From contig NW_025062477.1 in NCBI RefSeq assembly GCF_000002995.4, forward strand, positions 1,072,001 through 1,136,000: DNA of 64,000 nt, given 5' to 3'. The number at the start of each line of letters is the position of its first letter. The first letter of the stretch is position 1. Made by a program: the position numbers and the translations under genes. Below, one piece after another: positions 44,044-52,465 of this stretch. The notes below the pieces were generated by a model. It worked only from the letters and a program-made list of their open reading frames with translations, had not been told where the DNA came from and ran no database searches. Source of the DNA: Brugia malayi. Lineage: Eukaryota > Nematoda > Chromadorea > Rhabditida > Onchocercidae.

Positions 44044-47000
44044 AACATTTAATTTTTTACAATAAGTTTTAAATTTTAAATTAAAAATAAAACAGAAATT
44101 AAGAGATTTAAAGTTACTATAAAATGAAAAAATTGAAATAAAAATAAATAGAATCTCAAATTTATTGTTTTCTTTTCTTTCTTTTCGTTTTTATTGCTTA
44201 AATTTTGCCAGACAGACTTGTTCATATGAGCTTTGAAAATCTTTTTGAGTTTGTAAATTAATGCTTGTTTAGACTTAACAAAATATAACTCTTAGCTAAA
44301 TCATTAACTCTTATAGAAATCTTTGTAAACAATAATTTTTGTACTTATTGTATATTTTAAAGTTATTTCTATTTGAAGTGATATTTACTTTTCGGTGCTA
44401 AATAGTGGAATTAATTTTTGAAAATATTTTGATTATTCACAATTGTATAAAAGAGGGAGAAAGAGAGAGAGAGAGAGAGAGGAATAGAAAGAGAGAATAA
44501 AATCTCTTGTAAAAAAAAAGTAACAGAAAAAAGCCCATCGAAAATTTTTAACTACTTCAAAAAAATCTTTATCTATGAGAGAAAAAAATAGTAAATAATC
44601 ATTTAACAATCACTTTTTTTTTCTTTTTGAGTTTTTGACATAATTTTATTTCATTGAATAAATTGAAAAATAAATTAATAAAATTTTTTTTTGTTATTCA
44701 ATAACAAATTAAATATTTATGTATTTCAGATGTTACCATTACAGCTTGTTCATGGTGAACATCGTGAAATTGAGGAAGAAATTGCAAATCGAATTTTATC
44801 AGATATTTCCGAGGAAACATCAATAACAAGTTCAATAGCTTCACATGATGAACCGGAATCATTTCATCGAATATCTGAAGTAATAATTAATTTTTATTTA
44901 TAATTATGGAAATAAAAGAAAAAAAAAATTCTTTTTTCATTTTAATTTTAATTTCATCCATTAATTTTTAATTTTGATAATATCAAATTCCGGAAATGAA
45001 ATGTTTAGGAATGTTTTTTTTTTTTTTTATTGTTGTTGTTGTTTTATAATTTATTATACGTTTATAGTTAAAGACAAAATAGAATTAAACTTTAGCATTT
45101 TATGAATAATTATTTAAAGTCTAAAATCTATTTATTAATTCAATTAGCAGTTTTCTACGTCGTTTTGCATATTCTCAGACTTTCTTTAAATTTAAAAAAG
45201 TATTTATTTGTGTGTTTTTTTGTTTTTTGTATGGTAGAATACGCTTGCAAAATAATTTCAGTCTTTTTTAAATTTTTCAATTTTTTTTTTTTTTGATTGA
45301 AAAAAAAGTGAAATTCTTCGGTTTTCTCTATTTATTACTTTGAACAGATTTTCTAAAAGGATATTTAACCTTTGTAAAAACTCTGTTTAGCCAATTTTAC
45401 CTTTCTTTTTCTTTAATACTTTTCCCTCGGGAAGAGCTCTTTTGTTTTCTTCTACCCTTACCCATTAACTACTTCAGAATAAAACTTTTTTTTCATTTTC
45501 ATCAATCGATTTTTCGAGATTTTGCTGTAATATTAGTGTACAATATTGATTTATACATGGACTTTAAAAAAGTAAGGAGAAAAAACTAACTTTCAAATTG
45601 TCAAATTATTTTTTTTTTAATTATTAATTTTAAAAAGCAATTTTTCTGATTTTTCGAAAAGTGCCATAATTTAAAGGGAAATTGTATCAGAGATTTTGGG
45701 AATTTTACTATCTGTTATTCATAACTTTTTACTTTGAATTTTTTTATTTTCATTTCTTTACTTTACTTTAAATTTTTTCTTGTTGAGATTTTCTATTGTC
45801 ACATATTTTTCTTTATTACAGAGACAAATGAGGCAAAAGAAAAGCCATAGTAAATCATCAACTCCACAAGTGGAAGGTTTTTCATTGGATGGTACACCGA
45901 CTGCTTCACCAGTTGGAACAGGAAGTGCCGGTACTTCATTTCCGGAATGTTATTCCAATACTGATGTGGTACTTTTATTTTGTTTAATTTATTCAAATAT
46001 GTATGTTATTGACTAATAACACCGGAAGGATATGTCGGAAACATTATGTTAATCAGATTGACAGAAAAAAACAAATTCCTGTCGATGATAATCAAAGACT
46101 AAAGTCTTGAAGACTTCGAGAGTGAAATGTGAGCAAGAAAGTGTCCTAGGCTAAATCATTTTGACTTCTGTCAAAAATTTAATATAGAAAAATTTTTGAA
46201 ATTAAATAAAATAAGATACTTTTAAATAAATACTTTAAATAAAATACTTTTAATATAATTAAATATAAATATAATAATTAAATAATTAAATAAAATACTT
46301 TTAAAATTTTCACAGTTAAATGTTTACTGAGCTACTGTTATTGCAGTTTGATTTCATATTTTAGTATTCTTCAAAATATCAGTTTATCATTTCAGTTTAT
46401 CACTGTTAAGCATTTTACAGCTTACAACCAATCACTGATAAGATTTAGTGAGATTAATGTAAAACAATCTGATAAGGAATTAAATTTTTAAATTTGCAAC
46501 TTAGTGGAAGAGTGAGTTAAATTTTTGTAAAGTTTCAGTATCGACATCCGGTACAATTAGATCCGAGTATTCCGGTTGGAGCACCGCTTTTCCTCGAAGG
46601 ACTTGAGCATCATTCTTTAGTACTTGACGGTAGTTTCTTTTTTTTTCTTTTTTTTTTTTTTTTTTTTTTGAGCAGTATAAATTTAATTAATTAAATATTT
46701 ATTGTTAAAAAGTTTAAGATAGGAAAATCAAATTTTAAGCATAGATGAAGAAAAAAACTTATCAAACTTGTTCTATTATCTTTTCCACATCCTAAAATTA
46801 TAACAGTAAACGTTCAGACATATCGCCGGATACGCGAAGTCCACGTAGTTTGCCGTCATTACCTGGCACAAAAAGTCCTGTACTGTTATCACCAAAAAGA
46901 GAATATACTATGGGAGTAAGTTTTACTTATTTCTAATCAAAAGTTTTAATTTCAAATTCTAATAATTACTGATATAATTGATGTTGATAAAATTCTATTT

Positions 47001-50000
47001 AGTTCCACTTCATTTATATGATTAAATGAAATTATTTCATCCTCATTCAGTTCTATTTCCTTCTTATTTGTATTTTAAAATTTACACAAATTTTACAAAA
47101 AAATTTTTGCCAGGTGATAATTGGTACCAAGCAAGGAACAAAAGGAGAAATTACAATATCCACACCAGAACTTTTTGAAGTTAAAAATTATCCTGAAAAG
47201 CAGGTAGCTCATGAAACAAAACATGAAGATGAATTTGAGAATTTCATGAACGAAATTGAGGAGATGAAAAAAAGACGAAGAAAGGAGGTAAATTTTCATG
47301 ATGATATGATTAATGATAGCTTATCAATTGATATCGATAGCTTATCTGTTTGGATTTAATGCTAATTCTGAATTTACATCCATCACTTTTCATTGGTATT
47401 AGTGGTTTAAATATTTAAAAGTAAAAATTTTTCTTGTTTTATTATTGTAATTTTGAAATTAAAGAAAAATTGCAGCATGAAGAAATGGAACGATTGCGCC
47501 CAAAGAATATTTATGCTGAAAAGATTGATTTCAAAAAGCCAGATATTGATGATGATGAATTCCCATGGGAAAGTCAATATCAGGTAAAATTATTTGTTGA
47601 CAATTTTAATTTGATTAATTGATGTTAAACAAATCGAAAAAGTTTTCAAAATTCAAATGGTACTTTCCTATCCTATGTAAATTTTATTGATAATCATTTT
47701 GAAAATTGTTTTTCCATGATTAAATACATTCAAATTTGAGATTATTTGCCGAAAATTCACCTGAAAACTCATTCCAATGATTATTTGAATTTTCTATGAA
47801 TTATAAAAATATCATTTTTATGAATTTTTGATGCCAAAAAAGAAAAAAGAAATTATATTTCAATCTTTTATCCTAAAATTAAGTCTTAAAAATTTTCAAT
47901 TGCTAATTGTCCAGATTGGCCCTGAAACACTTTTACTCGCAACACGTGGTGCAAGTTTCAATGCACGTGTACGTGACTATCGACGAGAGCTCTGGGGTGA
48001 TGGTGCACCATTGGTAACTCAAGGATATCTCGGTTATCGAAATCAAGATATTACTGTTAGAGAAAGGAGAAGGTACCAGATGATTTCATTTCTTATTTTT
48101 TTAAGTTTTTTTTGAATTAATTTATTTGCTCATTAAATGCATTCAGAAATTCTTTAGGTTCACTGATTTAATACGTGAAGATGAAAATATTGCAAAATCA
48201 GTGGAGAATTTAGAACGTGATATGCGTGGATCACATCTTGGTGCTATAAAACGTATACGTAGTGATATTAGCAAAGCAGTACCAGTAGTTTCTAAAGAGA
48301 ATGGAAGTAAAAAATAAATTTCTATTTGAAATTTTTTTAATTTTATTTTTTGAAATTTTAATTTTTTTTTTTTTATTTTTATTCTTTTGAAAATAATACG
48401 AAAAGTATTCAATTCATTTTCTTTTTCTTTTTTTTTTTAATGACAGAATAAAAAAATTATTTTCAGCTTTTGGTGCAATTTTCCGGAATCGATTAAAGGA
48501 TGTACCATTTGTTGAAAACGGTGCTACAGTGATATTTAAATGTTCAGTGATTGGTAATCCACAACCAACAATTGAATGGTTTTTCAATGAAAGTTCCATT
48601 ATGGATGATAATAAACACAATGTTTGCATATTTATAATTATTTTTTAAAATAATTTATCAGTTTTTTTTTTTAATTTTTTTTTAAACTTTTTTTTAAGAT
48701 ATTTTATGAAAATGGTCACTGTCAATTAACAATTCAAATGACTGATATAACTGATCTTGGTGAGTACTCGTGCATTGCAACCAATGAACATGGCATTGAT
48801 AGAACCTGCTCTCGACTTATTACCGGAGGTTATTTTTGTTTAATCTGCTTGAAAATTCATTTTTCAATTTATCTAGCATGTACAAACCAGTGTTTTATAT
48901 TTAAATATGTATGCAAAAATTAAAACTTTTTATTTTAGATACACCAGCAGCACCTGGTCGACCTGAAATTGAACTATCATCAGATACCGAAGTGTTTATC
49001 ACCTGGGAAGTACCACAAATGAGCCATAGCCTGGAATGTTTCATGTATAAACTAGAAGTTAGACCAGCAGGTATGCAAATAATTGTTCTAATTGTTCTGT
49101 GAAATTTAAGGAGTAATTTAAGAAATAATGAAATGGTGTGAATAGCACAAACTAACTTATAAATGAGTAAATTTTTTATTATTCAAAAATTTTAGATTTA
49201 AATTTGAATTGAATCAATTTTTTTTCCATTAAATTTCTTTTTTGCAATTTTTCAAAACTTTTAATAGGATTTAAATTTTTAATTTTGAATTATATTTGTT
49301 GTATTCAGGTGAAAATGATCATTTTTCGGATTGGCATCTTGTTTCTGATAAAATAGAAGATGAAGCAGCAATTGTACGACATTTAACACCACAAGGCATT
49401 TATCAATTTCGAGTGATTGCTAAAAATGAATTCGGTTGGGGTGCACCATCATTAACATCTCGAATTATCCAAACACATCCTAAAGGTTTTTTTTTTTTTT
49501 TTTTTTTTTAAATTAATTTCAAATTTTTATTACAGGTAATTAATTGCAGGACTTCTTGCTAAATTTCCATATGTAAAATTTAAGGTTTTAAATTAAAAAA
49601 GAAAAAAATAATAATAATTAAAGGAAATTATTAGCCTAAGAGAAATTCATGTACAAAAATCTTAAGAAATTAATCAGTAATTTTTATTTTCTGATAACCT
49701 TAATGAATATATTGAATTTCCAGGAAAACAAAAGTTTACTTATAATTTTAGTAAATTCAATTTCAGGTTCACCAAAATTACAAATTGAAAGGATTCAAAG
49801 TCAGTGTCGTGTATGTGTGATTTCAAAACCACCACAAACACGATTAATTTCAAAATCTAAGAAACTTGGTGAGATTACTGAGGAAGATGAAGAAAAGACT
49901 GAAGCGGATGAATTTGTTTCAAAAGCACAAACTCAAATTTTAACTTTAAATACTTCGGAAGATCCACAGAAACGTTTTCGGGTAGTTATTTATTTTGCTA

Positions 50001-51873
50001 TTCTATTTTTGAATTTTGTTTCGATAAAAAAAAAAAAAATCAATCTTCAGTTAAATATACATAGAAAAATTAAAAATTGATTTCAATTAATTCTTATAAA
50101 CCAATTATAACTCTATTATATTCTTCGAATATGTTTGTATTTTTTTTTAATTTGAAAAATTTAAATTTGATTCAGAATATCAAATGTTTTCAATTAAAAA
50201 GAAAAAAAGTCATAAATTTTAGCTCATTGCTCCGATACCTCGTGGTCGATTTGGTGAAATTGCAATTGGCATTGATACAACTCGAGAATTGGATGCTAAT
50301 TGTATGGCCAAAATTCGAAATATTAATGTTGAAGGTGCTAATGGTACCATGGAATTTGAAGCTATGAAAGATTGTCAACAAGAAAATATTGCTCATTTGA
50401 TTGCTGCTTATCAGCGGTTAGAATACTAAAAATTTTTTCAAATTTTCAATTGCTGAATTTTTCAAATGGTTAATTAGCAAGGAATTAACAATTAACAGTC
50501 ATCAAATATTTCATGATATTTTAATGAGTAATCAATTATATGGCTAAAATTATTTGATCAAATTTTGAAAAGGATATTTTTAATCCTAAAATGTTAATAA
50601 TTTTAATTAATATTACATGTGATCCTATTGTTTCTGTTTAAACATAAACTGCTAATGTCTTTAATTAATTTCAAGAATGATTTATTTTTTTCCTTGTATT
50701 TAAACCTAAACCTGTTTTTTAATTTTAGGAGTAATTTATTGTTTTTGTTTATGGAACAATATCGAGAAGATATTTTTGAACGATTTACATATCGTGATAA
50801 TTATAATGAGGAGCAGATCAGTAGAGTAATACTACAAATTGCTTCTGCTCTTCATTGGATTCATTTCAAAGGGTTTAATTTTATTGCTTACATTTATTTG
50901 CAATAAAAATTTAACTATCAAGTGATATTTGACTTTGCTTTCTAATTATTACTTATAATTAATAATTACTTATCTAATTTAAATGAGTAAATAAATTGAA
51001 TTTCAGTTATATACATATGGATATACAAGCAACCAATATTTTATTTGCATCTCGTCAATCTTGGCAAATTAAGCTTATCGATTTTGCCTCAGCACAAAAA
51101 ATTAGCAGCAATGAAATTAAACAACCATTAAAACCAAATGTCTACTGGTCTTCACCAGAAATATTGCGTACAGATGAGAAAAAAACTTCCATTACAGTTC
51201 AGACTGATATTTGGAATCTTGGTGTGATTACTTTTTGCTTGTAAGTAAAATTTAAATTTTTCAAATTTTACACTTGAAGAGCAGAGAATGTTTTTTTTTT
51301 TTTTTTTGAGAAAGAAAATGAAAAATGAAATTTTGAAAATGGTTTGTTAATAATCTTTACCAATATATATATATATACATGTAAATGAATAAATCAATTC
51401 AGATTAAGTGGTTTCCATCCATTTGCATCGGCAGATGATTCAAATGATGAAATTAAGGAAAGTATCATTTATCAGAAATGTAATCCAAATTTAATCCAAG
51501 TACAAGCAACAGAAGAATCATTAAAATTCGTAACATGGGCTTTGAAAAAGGATCCAATGTAAGTGACATTTTTTTTTTTTTAAAAAAAAATTTGGTTTAA
51601 TTTTATTTCACATTTTTGTTTTGTTTTCTATTTGCCTCTCATAATTAATAATGAATAAATTTTGTGACTCATTTTTTTTTTTTGTTAATTTTTACTTTTA
51701 ATATGAATTTTAGGAGACGTATGAGAACTGATGAAGCGCTAACACATCGTTGGCTAAGTATGGATCGGGTAATGATACGTCGACGTGAAATGGTTAACTA
51801 CTCAAGTAGTCGACTTCGACGAACGGCATTTTTGACGGCTGATCATATAAAAAGACAATCTACCGTCAAATGA
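267..51873 (+). CDS. unc-89: UNC-89 / obscurin-like giant muscle protein, 3' part (partial at 5' end)
   Basis: A single gene of 109 visible exons encodes about 6,938 residues here: roughly 55 Ig (I-set) domains, two Fn3 domains and two protein-kinase domains in the order Ig(n)-Fn3-Ig2-kinase1-linker-Ig-Fn3-kinase2. A pair of kinase domains after a long Ig array, with Fn3 present only near the kinases, is the architecture of nematode UNC-89 (obscurin family), not of twitchin or titin. UNC-89 sits at the sarcomere M-line, organises thick filaments and, through its kinase regions, binds LIM and phosphatase partners in C. elegans. I placed every junction by GT/AG signals and reading frame; phases match at all 108 internal introns and no frameshift is needed. 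The first in-window exon starts at 267 in phase with two carried bases, so the gene begins upstream; the expected SH3, DH and PH domains are not seen. The stop is TGA at 51871-51873. Exon borders are predictions without transcripts. Confidence 0.95.
505..529 (+). repeat. GCA/CAG trinucleotide run in an intron
   Basis: Eight or so CAG units in the intron 356-650. The intron's own acceptor is AAG at 648-650; the run offers many spare AG dinucleotides upstream. Confidence 0.8.
3994..4125 (+). repeat. 25-bp tandem repeat, about five copies
   Basis: Copies of a 25-base AT-only-like unit begin at 4001, 4026, 4051, 4076 and 4101 in the intron between 3936 and 4467. A single related copy lies at about 3786-3810, in the preceding intron just after the 3749 donor. 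Confidence 0.9.
6430..6640 (+). repeat. 33-bp tandem repeat, about six copies
   Basis: The landmark TTTTAAATTTAATAAA recurs at 6444, 6477, 6510, 6543, 6576 and 6610, a 33-base period (34 in the last step). Because 33 is a multiple of three, the reverse strand stays open over about 240 bases, but the product is an 11-residue low-complexity repeat and not a gene. It lies in the intron 6384-6796. Confidence 0.9.
10926..12271 (+). other. unc-89: unc-89 acidic linker and two Ig domains
   Basis: Exons 10926-11016, 11164-11320, 11445-11629, 11847-11989 and 12109-12271. The first about 40 residues are not Ig: they are rich in Glu, Asp and Ser (SESQTESEAMAEEVLNFEEG) and interrupt the otherwise uniform Ig array. 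Two Ig domains follow, starting at APKFITKI and APEFVVAI; both have a B-strand Cys (FECVV, FECKV), and the second also has the F-strand Cys (YICLAEN). The donor at 11017 (GTCTGT) is weak but gives the only in-phase join. Confidence 0.85.
12637..15321 (+). other. unc-89: unc-89 giant exon coding nine Ig domains without introns
   Basis: One 2,685-base open exon of about 895 codons, entered after TTTTCAG at 12636 and left at a GT at 15322. It holds nine tandem Ig domains beginning near AEAPQFTRH, NRKLELTG, IPPQFTEM, EPRFTKEL, VLQFLEEL, EPKFIECL, IPPLFTDE, KPMFIEPL and SIGFIQPL. Domains 3 to 7 are close relatives of each other, sharing a K-D-G-[IV]-P-[VI] motif after the core Trp, the pattern H-T/S-L-I-I-K, and Y-S/T-C-K/I-A at the F strand. 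All surrounding Ig domains are split by introns, so this exon is an outlier in structure. An open frame continues upstream into the intron to about 12567 but has no ATG there. Confidence 0.95.
15893..18295 (+). other. unc-89: unc-89 four canonical Ig domains
   Basis: Exons 15893-16047, 16349-16570, 16677-16920, 17058-17206, 17507-17599, 17711-17892 and 18087-18295. Four Ig domains start at GPPEFTELL, EAPDFIEPI, APTFLRTL and SPEFAQEL. Most have Cys in both B and F strands (LQCKL / YRCDAVN; LECKI / FRCEAQN; FECRV / YRCEATN); the second has Glu-Gly at the B-strand position (LEGKV). They carry the D-x-G/T-Y-R-C signature typical of obscurin and titin I-set domains. Confidence 0.9.
18486..24653 (+). 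other. unc-89: unc-89 ten cysteine-poor Ig domains with repeated exon structure
   Basis: Exons 18486-18627, 18923-19142, 19372-19582, 19652-19754, 19972-20080, 20378-20541, 20659-20776, 20961-21124, 21243-21360, 21455-21595, 21784-21981, 22275-22508, 22793-22894, 23057-23190, 23370-23582, 23744-23861, 24120-24332, 24521-24653. Ten Ig domains share a V-K-W-[YF]-K-N-G core and a K-G-L-E-D-Q start motif. Most lack both usual Cys residues (AEYKVVLSNEEG). In several modules an intron splits the core Trp codon in the same place (after TG), and another follows the Y-K of the F strand; exon lengths 164 and 118 recur. The acceptor before 20659 is GAG, unusual but in phase. The pattern indicates descent by exon-pair duplication. 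Confidence 0.9.
24794..32201 (+). other. unc-89: unc-89 eleven Ig domains, C-terminal part of the main array
   Basis: Exons 24794-24923, 25122-25421, 25656-25980, 26060-26228, 26367-26648, 26936-27107, 27266-27441, 27557-27701, 27836-27917, 28240-28336, 28631-28711, 28832-28996, 29100-29205, 29512-29683, 29826-29955, 30170-30369, 30509-30641, 31048-31154, 31302-31585, 31713-31824, 32018-32201. Eleven Ig domains start near ATFITPLED, EPKFVIPLKD, PPKFNVPL, PPRFNPPL, EPFFTKGL, APRFIIPL, PPRFSIAL, APRVIIPL, APGFSVPL, KPRIRRGL and PPGFIRQL. Canonical Cys pairs return here in most domains (LKCKV, IECHV, LSCKV; YRCVAIN, YRCVATN). Short charged linkers such as VKEKEEIVAKKE separate some modules. Confidence 0.9.
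28389..28575 (+). repeat. 67-bp tandem duplication, about 2.7 copies
   Basis: Units begin at 28389, 28456 and 28524 in the intron 28337-28630. The first two are nearly identical and differ mainly in the length of an A-rich spacer; the third has diverged. Confidence 0.85.
32364..33057 (+). other. unc-89: unc-89 linker and first Fn3 domain
   Basis: Exons 32364-32456, 32556-32713 and 32820-33057. A short linker leads into a fibronectin type III domain: PTPPDRGPFIKEVTGHYLTLSW with the conserved early Trp, then the Y-x-I-E-I-R strand, L-x-x-G-K-S-Y-Q-F-R-V-R-A-E-N near the end and G-x-S-x-P-S-P. The domain is followed by about 35 residues with no clear fold before the next Ig. Only two Fn3 domains occur in the window, each near a kinase, as in UNC-89 of C. 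elegans. Confidence 0.9.
33262..34431 (+). other. unc-89: unc-89 two Ig domains before kinase 1
   Basis: Exons 33262-33415, 33563-33702, 33853-33965 and 34266-34431. The first Ig starts at CAPWFAPGV, has LCVSGFPDPKIIWKF and ends YQCIAINQYGEAQ; the second starts RPKFIQPL, has core EGSPFPELKWMKDW and F-strand YSVVAINDAG. Together they lie between the first Fn3 and the alternatively ended exon that leads to kinase 1. The last donor at 34432 is GTTGAA, in phase 1 with the exon at 35212. Confidence 0.88.
34942..35109 (+). repeat. 84-bp tandem duplication before the isoform-switch exon
   Basis: Two head-to-tail copies starting at 34942 and 35026 differ at only a few bases. They lie in the intron 34432-35211, about 100 bases upstream of the alternatively ended exon. 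Confidence 0.9.
35212..35345 (+). other. unc-89: unc-89 alternative exon: kinase-less C-terminus or splice to kinase 1
   Basis: The exon begins after TTTTAG at 35211 and is in phase with 34431. Read to its end it gives about 45 residues, rich in charged amino acids, finishing EKYEYNASN and TGA at 35343-35345. Inside it, at 35321, the sequence AAAA|GTACGAG is a usable 5' splice site that ends the coding part at 35320 in phase 2; the kinase 1 exon at 36954 needs exactly two carried bases and the join restores a Lys codon. The exon thus supports both a giant isoform ending before the kinases and the full isoform, matching the isoform pair described for C. elegans UNC-89. The region after 35345 would be the 3' UTR of the shorter form. 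Confidence 0.8.
35346..36821 (+). other. Intronic region / 3' UTR of the kinase-less isoform
   Basis: About 1.5 kb without coding signal between the alternative stop at 35345 and the GA tract. It starts with a CT-rich run (35353-35375) and has further CT runs near 35775-35790 plus many A/T homopolymers. AATAAA occurs at 35950-35955 and 36549-36554 and could serve as polyadenylation signals for the shorter isoform; in DNA this AT-rich they may be chance. Confidence 0.45.
36822..36870 (+). repeat. GA-rich tract upstream of the kinase 1 exon
   Basis: A 49-base almost pure purine run of GA and GGA units ends 27 bases before the candidate ATG at 36898. It may be a plain microsatellite or part of an internal promoter; similar tracts occur at 44452-44497 and 53841-53880. 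Confidence 0.6.
36898..36953 (+). promoter_or_regulatory. Candidate in-frame start for a short kinase isoform
   Basis: An ATG at 36898 is directly preceded by an in-frame TAG (36895-36897) and reads 19 codons (MIEIQDKDEV and on) straight through the splice acceptor into the kinase 1 exon without a stop. A transcript begun nearby would not need the acceptor at 36953 and could encode a kinase-only protein of about 1,300 residues. C. elegans unc-89 is known to make small two-kinase isoforms from an internal promoter. The same 56 bases are intron in the giant isoform. No promoter motif is proven. Confidence 0.4.
37146..41092 (+). other. unc-89: 3.9-kb intron inside kinase 1
   Basis: The longest intron of the gene separates the first kinase 1 exon from the one carrying the catalytic loop. 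It contains the NNT tract at 40460-40702, many homopolymers, and a 12-base palindrome of ACGT units at 38227-38238. Open frames in it are low-complexity translations and I see no exon. The acceptor at 41091-41092 is AAG but is in phase (AA+C). Confidence 0.7.
40460..40702 (+). repeat. NNT trinucleotide microsatellite (ATT/GCT/ACT)
   Basis: About 240 bases in which nearly every third base is T, made of ATT units interspersed with GCT and ACT in a higher-order pattern. Stop codons are nearly absent in all three forward frames and in one reverse frame, so it yields long artefactual open frames of Ile or Leu. It lies in an intron. Confidence 0.9.
41758..41810 (+). repeat. ATTG tetranucleotide microsatellite
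   Basis: A run of ATTG units with a few variants (ATTT, GTTG) in the intron 41306-42094. Confidence 0.85.
42553..42645 (+). repeat. 31-bp tandem repeat, three copies, in a kinase 1 intron
   Basis: Copies at 42553-42583, 42584-42614 and 42615-42645; the first two are identical and the third differs by two bases. They fill half of the 190-base intron between 42503 and 42694. Confidence 0.93.
43060..48306 (+). other. unc-89: unc-89 inter-kinase region (about 460 residues, low complexity)
   Basis: Exons 43060-43116, 43743-43991, 44730-44879, 45822-45968, 46539-46629, 46818-46915, 47114-47287, 47476-47583, 47915-48072 and 48158-48306. No known domain is visible. Parts are rich in Ser, Thr and Pro with several S-P pairs (ISPDTRSPRSLPSLPG, SPVLLSPKRE), others in Glu/Lys (EFENFMNEIEEMKKRRRKE), suggesting a flexible, phosphorylatable linker. 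For the exon at 46818, an earlier AG at 46806 would break the frame, so the CAG at 46817 was chosen. C. elegans UNC-89 also has a long, poorly structured segment between its kinases. Exon borders are less certain than in the Ig array because there is no domain to anchor them. Confidence 0.75.
44452..44497 (+). repeat. GA microsatellite in an inter-kinase intron
   Basis: An interrupted run of GA units in the intron 43992-44729, an intron otherwise made of A/T-rich sequence with a T run at about 44009-44041. Confidence 0.8.
48467..48828 (+). other. unc-89: unc-89 last Ig domain, before second Fn3
   Basis: Exons 48467-48621 and 48699-48828. The domain starts GAIFRNRLKDVPFVENGATV, has Cys in both strands (FKCSVIG and YSCIATNEHG) and a core Trp (TIEWFFNE). 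The acceptor at 48698 is AAG rather than CAG/TAG. With the following Fn3 it forms the Ig-Fn3 pair that precedes kinase 2, a unit that binds partner proteins in C. elegans UNC-89. Confidence 0.88.
48939..49485 (+). other. unc-89: unc-89 second Fn3 domain
   Basis: Exons 48939-49070 and 49309-49485. The sequence opens TPAAPGRPEIELSSDTEVF, has the early Trp (ITWEVP), Y-K-L-E-V-R-P strand, DWHLVSD strand, and the signature I-Y-Q-F-R-V-I-A-K-N-E-F-G-W-G. It lies directly between the last Ig and kinase 2. Confidence 0.9.
49767..51873 (+). other. unc-89: unc-89 protein kinase domain 2 and C-terminus
   Basis: Exons 49767-49981 (charged pre-kinase linker), 50223-50416, 50729-50872, 51007-51240, 51403-51558 and 51714-51873. 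The N-lobe has a degenerate loop (PRGRFGEIAIG) and CMAKI with the ATP-anchoring Lys at 50310-50312. The catalytic loop is HMDIQATN (51014-51037): both Asp and Asn are kept, the intermediate Lys is Gln. The Mg-binding motif is DFA (51080-51088), with Asp kept. SPEIL, D-I-W-N-L-G and a final RMRTDEALTHRWL complete the fold. The essential charged residues remain, so activity is possible, in contrast to kinase 1. About 50 residues with many Arg follow to the TGA at 51871-51873. Confidence 0.92.
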
Positions 51874-52459
51874 TCGATTTTCCGAATCATTAATTTAAGA
51901 TATAGAAAAATTTAAATTGTTAAAAAATCGTTAGGTTACCGAACAAATTGTATTCACTTTCGAATTGAAAAGATTTTGGTCGATTTATTATTCGTTGATT
52001 TCTTGAATTTTTCACTTCTGAAATTATGCATTTAGCATTATACATATCATATCATATATTTTGTGGAATTATTCGGCACTTTCTTGGATTTTTTATTTTA
52101 CAAAATTTTACACTGTACTTTTTAGTTTATTGATTTCTAAAAATAATATCTTCTCAAGAAATTCAATTCAAAAAAAAAGCTAAAATAACTTTCCTTCATA
52201 TTTTCTTTTAATCATTTATGAGAATTTTTTTCATGATTGTCTCAATCGATCAAAACAAAAGAGAAAAAAAAAAACTATTTGATTCGGTAACTTTAGCGCC
52301 ATTTATTCATCATTTATCATTGATTATTATTCATATTACTTTCTATGTTAATTTAGTTTTAACCATTTCCCTATTTTTAGTATTACTGCATTGTTCGAAA
52401 ATTAAATTCACTCTTATTGTCTTGATTGATCGAAACCGAATGCGCCTTTGTTATTTGTT

Positions 52460-52465
52460 AATAAA
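52460..52465 (+). terminator. Candidate polyadenylation signal of unc-89
   Basis: AATAAA lies about 590 bases past the stop codon, followed after some 20 bases by a T-rich stretch. Other AATAAA copies occur later (near 52709), so the real 3' end is uncertain. Confidence 0.3.

Noticed and set aside
46801..46817. Earlier acceptor AACAG at 46806 for the exon near 46818
   Set aside because: It shifts the frame relative to the donor at 46630; the CAG at 46817 keeps the frame and the Ser/Pro-rich sequence.
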